DNA of 64,000 bases, from NCBI RefSeq assembly GCF_019145205.1, contig NZ_JAHSTT010000006.1, positions 186,001 to 250,000 on the forward strand. Reading direction: 5' to 3'. This DNA comes from Pseudomonas khavaziana (lineage in GTDB: Bacteria > Pseudomonadota > Gammaproteobacteria > Pseudomonadales > Pseudomonadaceae). Below, in pieces: positions 1 through 8,031 of this stretch (within the stretch, counting starts at the first letter, position 1; each line of letters starts with the position of its first letter). The notes below the pieces were generated by a model. That model searched no databases, was not told the origin of the DNA, and was given only the letters and a program-made list of their open reading frames with translations. The translations under genes were made by a program, and so were the position numbers.

Positions 1-294
1 GGTTACCGTTTGAGCGCCGATGACCTGCTGCGCCGTGACGTGATCAGTGAGCTGATGTGCCATGGCCGGGTCGACTTCGGTAAATTCGAAGTGGGTCACG
101 GCATCTGCTTCACCGAGTATTTTGCCGACGCGCTGGGGCAACTGGACGAGCATGTGCGGGACGGGCTCCTGAAGATTCACCACGGCCAATTGCGCCTGTT
201 GCCCCAAGGACATTTGATGATGCGCAGCGTCGCAATGGCGTTTGACGCCTACCTGGGTGACGCACAGAAGGGCCGGTTTTCCCGCACCGTTTAA
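1..294 (+). CDS. hemN: Oxygen-independent coproporphyrinogen III oxidase, C-terminal end (partial)
   Basis: The frame is open from the first base of the window to a TAA at 292-294, giving the last 97 residues of a protein whose start lies outside. The segment SADDLLRRDVISELMCHG and the following FGKFE are characteristic of the HemN C-terminal domain. HemN is a cytoplasmic radical-SAM enzyme that oxidatively decarboxylates coproporphyrinogen III without oxygen; the CxxxCxxC cluster motif would be upstream and is not visible. It supplies heme precursors when oxygen is absent, which fits the adjacent cytochrome genes. It converges on the nir operon, with 59 bp between the two stop codons. Identity is fairly sure; the paralog (HemN versus HemF-independent variants) cannot be settled from this end alone. 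Confidence 0.85.
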   Translation, partial: GYRLSADDLLRRDVISELMCHGRVDFGKFEVGHGICFTEYFADALGQLDEHVRDGLLKIHHGQLRLLPQGHLMMRSVAMAFDAYLGDAQKGRFSRTV

Positions 295-353
295 GGCGTT
301 GGAAACACCTGCAAAGAAAACCGATCGCCTTCAAGTCAGTAGGCTTGCACCTC

Positions 354-1163
354 TCACCTGGATGGGGAAAAGCGCGCCGGGTATTGCAGTGGTTGTTCGG
401 CGAACAGATTGACCACGGTGCCGATCACCGTCAGCGTCGCAATTCCGGGCGGGCACTTAAGCCCCAGGGTCGGCAGTTGGTGCAGCGGGCCACGCACGAC
501 ATGCTGGTCGGGCCGTGTGCCGTTGCTTATCAGTGCCGCCGGTGTGTCGGCGGGCATTCCGGCCTCGATCAAGCGCTGCGCGATAACCCCAAGATTCGCC
601 AACCCCATGTAGAAGACCAGGGTTTGACTGCAGTCGGCCAGGCTGCTCCAGGGCAACGACAACGCGCCATTGTGTTGCAGGTGCCCGGTGATGAAACGGC
701 AGGAGTTGACCAGGTCCCGGTGGGTCAGTGGGATCCCCGCATAGGCGCTGCAGCCGGAAGCGGCGGTAATGCCCGGGACCACCTGGCAGTCGATACCGCG
801 TTGCAGCAAGTACTGAAGTTCCTCGGCACCGCGCCCGAATATGAAGGGGTCGCCACCCTTGAGCCGAACCACCCGTTGGCCTTGGTCGGCAAGTTCGGCG
901 AGCCGTTGGTTGATCTGTTCCTGGGGCAAGCTGTGGCAGCCGCTGGCCTTGCCGACGTAATGCCGCGCGCAGGTCGGTGGGATCAATGCCAGCAGTTCGT
1001 CGCTGATGAGGCGGTCATAGACCACGGCGTCGGCCTGCATCAGCAGGCTCCAGGCGCGCAGGGTCAGCAGTCGGGGGTCGCCGGGGCCGGCACCGACCAG
1101 GGCGACTTCCCCCGGTCTGAACGCGCACTCAAGTGCGGCCGGTATAACAATGGATGCAGGCAT
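354..1163 (-). CDS. nirE: Uroporphyrinogen-III C-methyltransferase, heme d1 pathway
   Basis: S-adenosylmethionine-dependent methyltransferase that converts uroporphyrinogen III to precorrin-2, the first dedicated step towards heme d1. The 269-residue chain has the tetrapyrrole methylase landmarks VGAGPGD (about residues 23-29), GGDPFIFGR (about 103-111) and PGITAASG (about 130-137). It lacks the CysG siroheme synthase N-terminal half, so it is the stand-alone SUMT type. I chose the ATG at 1163 because AAGGA lies 6-7 bases upstream; the ATG 21 bases earlier has no such site. It follows nirJ by 47 bp and is the last gene of the nir operon here, whereas nirN usually follows it in P. aeruginosa. 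Confidence 0.92.
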   Translation of the reverse strand: MPASIVIPAALECAFRPGEVALVGAGPGDPRLLTLRAWSLLMQADAVVYDRLISDELLALIPPTCARHYVGKASGCHSLPQEQINQRLAELADQGQRVVRLKGGDPFIFGRGAEELQYLLQRGIDCQVVPGITAASGCSAYAGIPLTHRDLVNSCRFITGHLQHNGALSLPWSSLADCSQTLVFYMGLANLGVIAQRLIEAGMPADTPAALISNGTRPDQHVVRGPLHQLPTLGLKCPPGIATLTVIGTVVNLFAEQPLQYPARFSPSR

Positions 1164-1210
1164 AAGGCTTCCTTGGTGCGTCATATCAGAGGGTTTACCG
1201 CACGGACGCT

Positions 1211-2389
1211 TCAGTCTGTGGTGCAAGGGATCAGCGGTGACGGCTGCACGCCGATCTCTTCATCGCTTAGATGACAGCCGGGGTCCTGGCCCCAGAGGTC
1301 GCCCTCGGCCCAGGCGCGTGTGCGGGTATTGCCGTTGCAGATGGGCAACCAGCGGCATTGCGCGCAACGGCCGCCCACAGCACGGGGGTGCTCACGCAAT
1401 CTCGACAGCAGCGCATCGGGCTGATCCAGCCAGAGCGTGCGAAAGGGCGTGTGCCGGACATTGCCCACCGAGTGCTGCCACCAATAGGTGTCCGGGTGCA
1501 CTTCGCCGGTATTGTCGATATTGGCAATACCGCTGCCCGAGGCATTGCCGCCCCAGGCGCGAAGCATGTTTTCCAGGTGCGGGTAGTGCGCAGGCAAGCG
1601 GCTCGCGGCCCATTGCAGCAAGAGAATGGCATCGGCATCGTTGTTGCCACTGACAAAATCGGTGCCGTGGCCTTGTTGAATGTCTTCCCAGGCGCGTTCG
1701 AAGATCGAGGTCATGGCGTCGCGGCTCATCTGCCGCTGCGCATCGAGCTGGCGGCTGCGTTTGCCGCGGCCGCTGTAGTTAAGGTGCGACAGGTAAAACT
1801 TCTGTACGTCGTACTCGCGCATCAGTGCCAGCAGTTGGGGCAACTGCGTGTGGTTCTCCTGGGTCAGCGTCGTACGCAGGCCCACGCGAATGCCTCGTTC
1901 TCGACAGAGCCGGATCGCGTGCATGGAACGAGCGAAGCTGCCTTTCAGTTGCCGGAAGGCATCATGGGTGGCTTCCAGGCCATCGATGCTGATGCCCACA
2001 TAGTCAAACTGCGCGGCGCTGATCCGCGCGATGTTCTGCTCATCGATCAACGTGCCGTTGGTGGACAGCGCCACAAAGAAACCCTTGGCGCGGGCATAGG
2101 CGCTGAGCACAAACAGATCCTCGCGCATCAGCGGTTCACCGCCGGAAAATATCAGTACTTTTACGCCGGCATCGTGCAGGTCATCGATCACAGTCAGGGC
2201 GGCGGGCGTATCCAGTTCGTCGCGAAAGACACTGTCGGCCGAGGTGGCGTAACAGTGTTTACACGTCAGGTTGCAACGCCGCAGCAGGTTCCAGATCACC
2301 ACCGGTGGCCGGTTGCTGCCCGGTGGGCTGGTTCTTGGGGCGGGCGCCTGGCCGCTCAGGGCGCGCAGGTATTGGCTGATCCTCAACAT
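1211..2389 (-). CDS. nirJ: Heme d1 biosynthesis radical SAM protein
   Basis: Radical SAM enzyme that removes the propionate side chains of didecarboxysiroheme during heme d1 formation in the cytoplasm. The 392 residues contain the cluster motif CNLTCKHC (Cys39, Cys43, Cys46) and a C-terminal SPASM-like cysteine set (Cys342, Cys345, Cys351, Cys372) for an auxiliary Fe-S cluster. The GGEP segment typical of SAM binding follows the first motif. The start is set by AAGGAG seven to eight bases before the ATG. It is 25 bp downstream of nirH and 47 bp upstream of nirE in one operon. Confidence 0.94.
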   Translation of the reverse strand: MLRISQYLRALSGQAPAPRTSPPGSNRPPVVIWNLLRRCNLTCKHCYATSADSVFRDELDTPAALTVIDDLHDAGVKVLIFSGGEPLMREDLFVLSAYARAKGFFVALSTNGTLIDEQNIARISAAQFDYVGISIDGLEATHDAFRQLKGSFARSMHAIRLCRERGIRVGLRTTLTQENHTQLPQLLALMREYDVQKFYLSHLNYSGRGKRSRQLDAQRQMSRDAMTSIFERAWEDIQQGHGTDFVSGNNDADAILLLQWAASRLPAHYPHLENMLRAWGGNASGSGIANIDNTGEVHPDTYWWQHSVGNVRHTPFRTLWLDQPDALLSRLREHPRAVGGRCAQCRWLPICNGNTRTRAWAEGDLWGQDPGCHLSDEEIGVQPSPLIPCTTD

Positions 2390-2414
2390 GTAAATCTCCT
2401 TGATTCAGCTGCGT

Positions 2415-2918
2415 TCAGCGTGGCGCTTGCGGTAGCCGCACACCGGTTTTCTTCAGGATGCGGCTGCTCACCAGCATCTCGTCGGCGACACAGGCGTCAC
2501 CCAGCAATTGGCGCAGGTACTCGCGATAGTGGTTGATCTCGTCGCTGCTGCGGCCATGGACCATGGCGAACAGGTTGTAGCGCCAGGCGGTTTGGCGCGG
2601 GCGTCGGTAGCAGTGGCTGACGAACGGCTGCGCGCCGATCAATGCGCCAAGGCGCGGCATGTCGGTGTCGCGCACGTCCCAGACGGTCATGCCGTTGTGG
2701 CGATAGCCCAGGCGATAGTGGTTGGGGACAGCCGCGATCCGCCGGATCGCGCCCTCGGCTTGCAGGCGCTTGAGCAAATCCAGAGTTGCCTCGACGCTCA
2801 GGTGCAACTGTTCGGCGAGCCAGGCCCATGGGTCGTTCACCAAGGGCAGGCCGGCCTGGGTCAGCTCGATCAGATGCCGGGCCAGGGCGTCCTCAGACCG
2901 GGAAATACACACCGACAT
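2415..2918 (-). CDS. nirH: Siroheme decarboxylase subunit NirH
   Basis: AsnC/Lrp-related protein of 167 residues. NirD, L, G and H together decarboxylate siroheme to 12,18-didecarboxysiroheme. The family signature of a winged-helix start (LPLVNDPWAWLAEQL) followed by RRIAAVPNHYRLGY and WRYNLFAMVHGR is clear. Position in the D-L-G-H series and best resemblance to NirL, the other long member, support the name. Its start overlaps the 3' end of nirG by 26 bp, with GGAG nine to ten bases upstream of the ATG, so translation is probably coupled. The four nir AsnC-like genes are homologous to each other, so assignment among them rests partly on gene order. Confidence 0.88.
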   Translation of the reverse strand: MSVCISRSEDALARHLIELTQAGLPLVNDPWAWLAEQLHLSVEATLDLLKRLQAEGAIRRIAAVPNHYRLGYRHNGMTVWDVRDTDMPRLGALIGAQPFVSHCYRRPRQTAWRYNLFAMVHGRSSDEINHYREYLRQLLGDACVADEMLVSSRILKKTGVRLPQAPR

Positions 2919-3336
2919 GATAGGTCTCCTCTTTAGGCAGGTTAAGCAGTGGCAGGCCTGTCAGGTTTTCGATGTGGTGCAGGGTTTGGGCGATCGCCTG
3001 TTCTGTCGAGCAGGCGAGCACGAACCACATGTTCCAGGCGTGTTCGCGTCGATAGTTGTGCGCCACTTCGGGCAGGGCGTGCAGTTGTTCGGCTACCTGT
3101 TCGAAGCGTTCTTCTGGCACCGCCAACGCCGCGAGGGTGAACGCGCCGCCCAGCCGCTCGATGTCGAACAGTGGGCCGAAGCGCGTGAGTATTCCGTCAG
3201 CGAGCATTTGGCGCAGACGCTCGAGCAGTTGCGTGCTGCTGCTGTCCAGTTCGGCGGCCAGCGCCTGCCAAGGGTGGCGTACCAGCGGTAGACCCCGTTG
3301 CAAGCGGTTGATCAATCGGCGGTCGAGGTCATCCAT
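2893..3336 (-). CDS. nirG: Siroheme decarboxylase subunit NirG
   Basis: 147-residue AsnC/Lrp-like subunit of the siroheme decarboxylase used for heme d1. Visible landmarks are LPLVRHPWQALAAEL near the N-terminus, FGPLFDIERLGG in the middle and NYRREHAWNMWFVLACS in the ligand-binding half, resembling NirD more than NirL. The open frame extends ten codons upstream, but the ATG at 3336 gives the usual family length and overlaps the nirL stop region by 8 bp, a typical coupling arrangement. Position between nirL and nirH matches the P. aeruginosa order. Confidence 0.88.
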   Translation of the reverse strand: MDDLDRRLINRLQRGLPLVRHPWQALAAELDSSSTQLLERLRQMLADGILTRFGPLFDIERLGGAFTLAALAVPEERFEQVAEQLHALPEVAHNYRREHAWNMWFVLACSTEQAIAQTLHHIENLTGLPLLNLPKEETYHVGVYFPV

Positions 3337-3844
3337 GGCATGGGGCTCCCATTGGCGAGGCTGCAAAGCGTGCGCCGCACTGTTTGAAGGCGTGGGTGCT
3401 GAACAGCAATTGATGGGACAGGTCGCTCAGCAGGTGTTCGTCCAGCAATTGCTGAATCTGGGTTTCGACCTGTTCACGTTGACGTCCATGAACCATGCAG
3501 AACAGGTTGTATCGCCACTGCGGCAAACGCCGCGGCCGTTGATAGCAGAGAGTGATGCCCTGCGCTCGCCCCAGGCGCTGGCCGACCTCGTCGATCAGCG
3601 CGTCCGGAACATCCAGTACCAACATTGCGTTGGCGGTAAAGCCCAGGGCGCGGTGGTTGAGCACCAGGCCGATTCGGCGGAACAAGCCCTGCTCATGCCA
3701 CAGATGCATCTGCCCCAGCACCTGGTCTTCGTTGGCGTTTATTCGCTCGGCGAGGCATTGGTAGGGGCGCGATACCAGCGGCAGGCCAGCTTCAAGGTGC
3801 CTACGCAGCGCCAGCGTTTGTCTGGGGGTCAAGTCGGTATTCAT
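3329..3844 (-). CDS. nirL: Siroheme decarboxylase subunit NirL
   Basis: 171-residue AsnC/Lrp-family subunit of the siroheme decarboxylase. It shows the shared LPLVSRPYQCLAERI start, FRRIGLVLNHRALGF and QWRYNLFCMVHGR segments. The initiation codon overlaps the nirD stop in an ATGA, and GGGAG lies seven bases upstream of the ATG within nirD. NirL and NirH resemble each other, as do NirD and NirG, which fits two heterodimeric pairs arising by duplication. The C-terminal tail is slightly longer than in NirH and is not obviously conserved. Confidence 0.88.
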   Translation of the reverse strand: MNTDLTPRQTLALRRHLEAGLPLVSRPYQCLAERINANEDQVLGQMHLWHEQGLFRRIGLVLNHRALGFTANAMLVLDVPDALIDEVGQRLGRAQGITLCYQRPRRLPQWRYNLFCMVHGRQREQVETQIQQLLDEHLLSDLSHQLLFSTHAFKQCGARFAASPMGAPCHG

Positions 3845-4299
3845 GGCGTTTCTCCCAGGGAAAAACCAAGGTCGATGCGGTAAGCGGTCAACATCGGCAG
3901 GTCCAGTGGCGTGAGGCCGGTGTCTTTTTCAAGTTCGTTGAGTACGCGTTGGATGTGTGGGCGATCAGGGCCGGTCACCACAAACCACAGGTTGTAGAAA
4001 TGCTCCCGTGCATAGTTGTGATTGACCTCGGGATACTGGCTGACGCGCTCAGCGACCTGATGCAGGCGTGTGGCGGGCACGGCGAACGCGGCGAGGGTGC
4101 TGGCTCCGGCACGGCGGTGGTCGAACACCGCGCCGACCCGTGAGAGGGTGCCGGCCTGATCCATGGCGTGCAGGCAAGTCAGCACGTGCGCCTCGTCGCA
4201 ACCGAGGGCGGCGGCCATGGTCTTATACGGTTCCGCGCACAGCGGCATTTCGTGCTGGAAGCGATCCATCAACTGGCGACTCAGCAGGTCCAAGTCCAT
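3841..4299 (-). CDS. nirD: Siroheme decarboxylase subunit NirD
   Basis: 152-residue AsnC/Lrp-family subunit of the siroheme decarboxylase in heme d1 synthesis. Landmarks are MPLCAEPYKTMAAALG, RVGAVFDHRRAGAS and NYAREHFYNLWFVVTG. The open frame continues 49 codons further upstream into nirF, but that extension is low-complexity shadow sequence; the ATG at 4299, one base after the nirF stop, gives the family length. The Shine-Dalgarno signal is weak, suggesting translation by re-initiation after nirF. Confidence 0.88.
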   Translation of the reverse strand: MDLDLLSRQLMDRFQHEMPLCAEPYKTMAAALGCDEAHVLTCLHAMDQAGTLSRVGAVFDHRRAGASTLAAFAVPATRLHQVAERVSQYPEVNHNYAREHFYNLWFVVTGPDRPHIQRVLNELEKDTGLTPLDLPMLTAYRIDLGFSLGETP

Positions 4300-4300
4300 T

Positions 4301-5476
4301 TCAATAGCCCATTTTTTGTGCGCGGCTGCTGAAGAAGATGCCGCTTGGCGCGCTGGCCGGCAGGGTGGCCAGCCGTTTGAGGGTGTACGGGTCCCAGACT
4401 TGGACCTGATCGCCGTCGCGGGCCGACAGCCACAACTGGTCGCCACGGGCGGTGAACTCCATGTGCAGCACGGCCGGGCCCGGTCGCAGGTCGGCGATCA
4501 CGCGATGGGTTTCGGTGTCGATCACCTGAACCCGATCATTATCCGGGTAGGCAAAATTGACCCACAGCTGCCGGCCATCTGGCCGCGAGGTGACGAACAC
4601 CGGCTGCCCAGCCACCGCAATGGTTGCGGTCTGCTGCCAACTGCGCGAATCCATCACCAGCACCTGATGGCGGCCGACGGCGGGCACAAAGGCCTGGTTG
4701 TCGGCGACGGCCCAGCCTTCCAGGTGCGGCATTTTGTAGACCGGGAGTTTTTCCTGGCCGCGACCGTAGTCGCCGAGTATTCGCTTCACGCCTCGTTCCG
4801 GATGCCAGAGATCGAGTTGGGCCATGCCGTCTTCGCCGAACAGCCCGGCCATGTAATAGCGCCCATCCGCAGTTATCAGTGCGTCGTAGGGTTGCTGTCC
4901 GATGTCTTTGAAGCGGCGGATCACTGGCGAGTTGCCCTGGCTGAAATCGGCGCTCCAGATTTCGCCGGTATCGAACAGGCTGAACACAAAGCGTTGTCCG
5001 GGGGCGTCCACCAGGCCCACTACACGAGAGCGTTTGCCATCGGCCAGCGCCGTGGCGGGGATGTCCGCTACCTGTTGCAGGGTGCCGGCATCGAACACCT
5101 TGACTCCGCCGGGGACGTAGTTGGACACCGCGATCAACCTGCCGTCCTGACTGATGGCGCCGCCGATGCTGTTGCCGCCCTGGATGACCCTGTGGTCGAT
5201 GCGCTGGGTCAGCAGGTCGATTTTGCTCAAGCCCCCGTCGCGACCGAACACATAGGCATAACGCTGGTCAGGGGAGAACACCACCGAGGCATGGGACAGA
5301 TCGCCAAGGCCTGTGAGGCGGGCCAGCGCGGTGTGTTTCTGGCTTTCGATGATCTGGATGCTACCGGTGCCGCGTTCCACCACGACCCCCAGGTCGCCCG
5401 TGCCCCGCAAAGGAGTTTGAGCGCAGGCGGATAACAGGAGGCCGGTCGCCGCTGACAGCAGGATTGAACGGATCAT
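4301..5476 (-). CDS. nirF: Heme d1 biosynthesis protein NirF (lipoprotein)
   Basis: 391-residue protein predicted to fold as an eight-bladed propeller like the d1 domain of NirS; NirF acts late in heme d1 formation at the outer face of the inner membrane. The N-terminus MIRSILLSAATGLLLSAC carries a lipobox (LSAC), so it is probably a periplasmic lipoprotein. Repeated segments such as VFSPDQRYAYVFGRDGG and PDGRQLWVNFAYPDN mark propeller blades. I set the start at 5476, where it overlaps the nirC stop in an ATGA; the longer open frame upstream is nirC read out of frame. Downstream nirD follows after one base. Confidence 0.92.
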   Translation of the reverse strand: MIRSILLSAATGLLLSACAQTPLRGTGDLGVVVERGTGSIQIIESQKHTALARLTGLGDLSHASVVFSPDQRYAYVFGRDGGLSKIDLLTQRIDHRVIQGGNSIGGAISQDGRLIAVSNYVPGGVKVFDAGTLQQVADIPATALADGKRSRVVGLVDAPGQRFVFSLFDTGEIWSADFSQGNSPVIRRFKDIGQQPYDALITADGRYYMAGLFGEDGMAQLDLWHPERGVKRILGDYGRGQEKLPVYKMPHLEGWAVADNQAFVPAVGRHQVLVMDSRSWQQTATIAVAGQPVFVTSRPDGRQLWVNFAYPDNDRVQVIDTETHRVIADLRPGPAVLHMEFTARGDQLWLSARDGDQVQVWDPYTLKRLATLPASAPSGIFFSSRAQKMGY

Positions 5477-5799
5477 GGTGCGGGGTATCCCTGGAGAAGA
5501 AGATCGACCAGCCAACGGATGTCGTCGGCACTGAGCAGCGCGCCCCAGCCCGGCATGGCGGTGCCGGGGCGCCCTTGGGTGACGGTGGCGATCAGGCTGG
5601 CCCGCGACTTGCCGGCCAATGCTGTGCGGGTCAGCTCGGGGCCCAGCCCACCGGTCATATACAGCCCGTGGCAGGCACCGCAGTCCTGGGCCAGCAAATG
5701 TTCGAGCTGCGCCTGGCGCTTGGCGTCCGGCGCCGCAATCGAGCTTGCACAAATGAGCAGGAGGGCCGCCATAATCGCAGCGTGTCGATAGGTGTTCAT
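5473..5799 (-). CDS. nirC: Periplasmic c-type cytochrome NirC (c55X)
   Basis: 108-residue small cytochrome c with a Sec signal peptide (hydrophobic stretch at residues 8-22) and one heme-binding motif CGACH (Cys40, Cys43, His44). The axial methionine is probably in the MPGW segment near residue 81. NirC is thought to donate electrons to NirS or to heme d1 maturation in the periplasm. A strong GGGAGGG lies six bases before the ATG. It sits 16 bp downstream of nirM and overlaps nirF by 4 bp. Confidence 0.92.
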   Translation of the reverse strand: MNTYRHAAIMAALLLICASSIAAPDAKRQAQLEHLLAQDCGACHGLYMTGGLGPELTRTALAGKSRASLIATVTQGRPGTAMPGWGALLSADDIRWLVDLLLQGYPAP

Positions 5800-5815
5800 G
5801 ACGCCCTCCCGGTGG

Positions 5816-6130
5816 TTATTTGAGCGTCAGTACCCAGGTCGCAAGGGTCTTCGCTTCTTCTTCGGTAACCGGGTTGGCCGGCATCGGTATCGGCCCCCAA
5901 TTGCCTTGCGTGCCATTTTTGATATGGCTCGCCAGGGTGTCCACGGCGCCGGCCGTACCGGCGCTCCTGGCCGCGACATCCTTGAGCGCCGGGCCGACCA
6001 TTTTGGTGTCGATGGCGTGGCAGGCGGCGCAAGGCTTACTCTTGAACAGCTCCAGTGCGTCTTGCGCCAGGGCCGGCTGCACACTCAGCCAGGCAGCCAG
6101 GGCAAACAATGAAAGCAGCGTATTTTTCAT
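5816..6130 (-). CDS. nirM: Cytochrome c551, electron donor to nitrite reductase
   Basis: 104-residue periplasmic cytochrome c. The signal peptide ends at about ALA-22, followed by the CAACH heme site (Cys34, Cys37, His38) and the methionine ligand in GPIPMPAN. This is the length and layout of Pseudomonas cytochrome c551. It carries electrons from the cytochrome bc1 complex to NirS. I chose the ATG at 6130, preceded by AAGGAA at five bases, over a codon five residues upstream. It lies 24 bp after nirS in the same operon. Confidence 0.94.
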   Translation of the reverse strand: MKNTLLSLFALAAWLSVQPALAQDALELFKSKPCAACHAIDTKMVGPALKDVAARSAGTAGAVDTLASHIKNGTQGNWGPIPMPANPVTEEEAKTLATWVLTLK

Positions 6131-6154
6131 GGCGATTCCTTGCATTGATGGAGC

Positions 6155-7834
6155 TCAATAGATGTCGTGCTGGGTGTTGTAGACGTTGAATTTGCCGGTG
6201 GGCGTAATCAGCCGCTTGTCTTTGATTACCGCTTTGAGCTTCAGGGTTTTGTCGTCGATCACCACCAGTGCCGACTCGTCTGCCTGCCCGCTCCAGACGG
6301 AGAACCAGACCTCGTCCCCGGCCTTGTTGTATTCCGGCTGCACGACCCGCATAGCGCCTTGCTTGATGCCCGCGTACTCGGCGATGGGCAGTACGGTGTA
6401 ACCGGCGTCGAGCTTGTCGAGGTTGAATACCGCTACCGATTGGCTGAGCTTGGCGTCTGGGTTGAATGTGGTGTCGACGTACAGGTGGCGTGAGCTGGGG
6501 TGGGTTTTGATGAACAACGAACCGCTGCCCTGGCCTTTGAGCGAGGCGACCTGTTTCCAGGCGTATTGTGGGTGTTTGACCGGGTCGGTGCCGATCAGCG
6601 AGATACCGTCATCGCCCAGGTGGCTGGTGGCCCAGACCGGACCGTAGACCGGGTGCTCGAAGTTGGCGCCGCGACCCGGGTGAGGGATTTTGCCGACGTC
6701 CACCAATGCCGTCAGTTTGCGCTCCTTGGAATCGATGACGGCGACCTTGTTGGAGTTGTTGGCGGCGGTCATGAAGTAGCGATGGGTGCTGTCCCAACCA
6801 CCGTCATGCAGGAACGGCGCGGCATCGATATAGGTGATGGTGAGGTTCTTGATGTCCTGGTAATTGACCAGCATCACCTTGCCGGTTTCCTTGACGTTGA
6901 CGATGAACTCTGGCCATTCGTGGGAGGCGATGATCGCCGCGACTCGGGGTTCGGGGTGGTATTCCTGCGTGTCGACGGTCATGCCGCGGGTCGAGACGAT
7001 TTGCTTGGGCTCCAGGGTTTCGCCATCCATGATGGTGAACTGCGGCGGCCAGTAAGAGCCGGCGATGGTGTATGTGTCTTCGTAGCCCTTGAACTTGGAG
7101 GTCTCGACCGAGCGCGCTTCAATACCCACTTTGACTTCGGCAACCTTGGTCGGCTCCGCCGGCCATAGGTCGATCATGTCGATCCGGGCGTCTCGACCAA
7201 TCACCAGCAGATAGCGACCGGAGGCGGAAATTCGCGAGATGTGTACCGCATAACCGGTCTCGATCAGCTTGACGATTTTCTTGCTGTCGCCATCGACGAG
7301 AGCGATCTTGCCGTCATCACGCAAGGTCACCGAAAACAGGTTCGGCAGGTTGAGCGTGCTCAGTTGTTTCTTCGGACGGTCTTCAGGCTTGACCAACACT
7401 TTCCAGGTCTTGCGCGTCTCGGCCATGCCCCATTCCGGCGGTGTCGGCGGTGTGTGTTGAATGAACTTCGCCATCGCGGTGATCTGCTCCTTGGTCAGAG
7501 CGTTGGACGTTCCCCAATTCGGCATGCCCGCCGGTGACCCATAGGTGATCAACGCTTCCAGGTAGGGTTGCCCGCGGGACTGTGTGATGTCGGGGGTCAA
7601 GGGTTTACCTGTGGCCCCTTTGCGCAGGACGCCGTGGCAACCAGCGCAGCGTTGGAAATAAATCTCCTTGGATGAGTCGAACTCGTCTTGGCTCAGGTCA
7701 GGCGCCCCGGCGGTTTTCACCATGGGCGGGGTGGCCGCCGCCGTGGCGGGTTCGTCAGCGCCGGCGACCTGGCTTATCGCCAAATAGAGTGTGGCGACGG
7801 CCAGGGCAAACGTTTTTCTATTGCTGATCAGCAT
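6155..7834 (-). CDS. nirS: Cytochrome cd1 nitrite reductase
   Basis: Periplasmic homodimeric enzyme that reduces nitrite to nitric oxide, using heme c for electron entry and heme d1 as catalytic site. The 559-residue precursor begins with a Sec signal (about residues 7-25) and carries the heme c motif CAGCHG (Cys63, Cys66, His67); the remainder is the d1 propeller, with blades such as VISRISASGRYLLVIGRD. Length is close to the P. aeruginosa protein (568). GAGGAG lies seven bases upstream of the ATG. It is the first gene of nirSMCFDLGHJE and is preceded by an ANR/DNR box whose centre is 109 bp upstream of the start codon. Confidence 0.97.
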   Translation of the reverse strand: MLISNRKTFALAVATLYLAISQVAGADEPATAAATPPMVKTAGAPDLSQDEFDSSKEIYFQRCAGCHGVLRKGATGKPLTPDITQSRGQPYLEALITYGSPAGMPNWGTSNALTKEQITAMAKFIQHTPPTPPEWGMAETRKTWKVLVKPEDRPKKQLSTLNLPNLFSVTLRDDGKIALVDGDSKKIVKLIETGYAVHISRISASGRYLLVIGRDARIDMIDLWPAEPTKVAEVKVGIEARSVETSKFKGYEDTYTIAGSYWPPQFTIMDGETLEPKQIVSTRGMTVDTQEYHPEPRVAAIIASHEWPEFIVNVKETGKVMLVNYQDIKNLTITYIDAAPFLHDGGWDSTHRYFMTAANNSNKVAVIDSKERKLTALVDVGKIPHPGRGANFEHPVYGPVWATSHLGDDGISLIGTDPVKHPQYAWKQVASLKGQGSGSLFIKTHPSSRHLYVDTTFNPDAKLSQSVAVFNLDKLDAGYTVLPIAEYAGIKQGAMRVVQPEYNKAGDEVWFSVWSGQADESALVVIDDKTLKLKAVIKDKRLITPTGKFNVYNTQHDIY

Positions 7835-7936
7835 TCCATTTCTCCTCAGGCAAGACCTTTGCGATGTGCTGGAACGCCAGCAGAACGCAGGTTCTTAGTG
7901 CGTTGCAAGGCTATGCCCGAGCAGGCCAATGCTTGC

Positions 7937-7950
7937 TTGACGGCGATCAA
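7937..7950. promoter_or_regulatory. ANR/DNR (FNR-type) box between nirS and norQ
   Basis: TTGACGGCGATCAA matches TTGAT-N4-ATCAA with one change. It is the only such site in the 197 bp between the divergent nirS and norQ genes, so it may serve both. With the usual centre at -41.5, the nirS transcript would start near 7902 and the norQ transcript near 7985. In P. aeruginosa the nirS promoter is controlled by DNR in response to NO. Confidence 0.85.
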
Positions 7951-8031
7951 GTTTGCCGGCCGTGTCACTTGCCAGGTTGTCGCAGGCGCCCGTAGCGTGT
8001 GCCTTGAATCCGCTTTTGGAACAGGCAGCCC

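Noticed and set aside
1271..2536. Plus-strand open frame across nirJ and nirH
   Set aside because: Shadow of two well-defined minus-strand genes; composition is that of a reversed coding strand.
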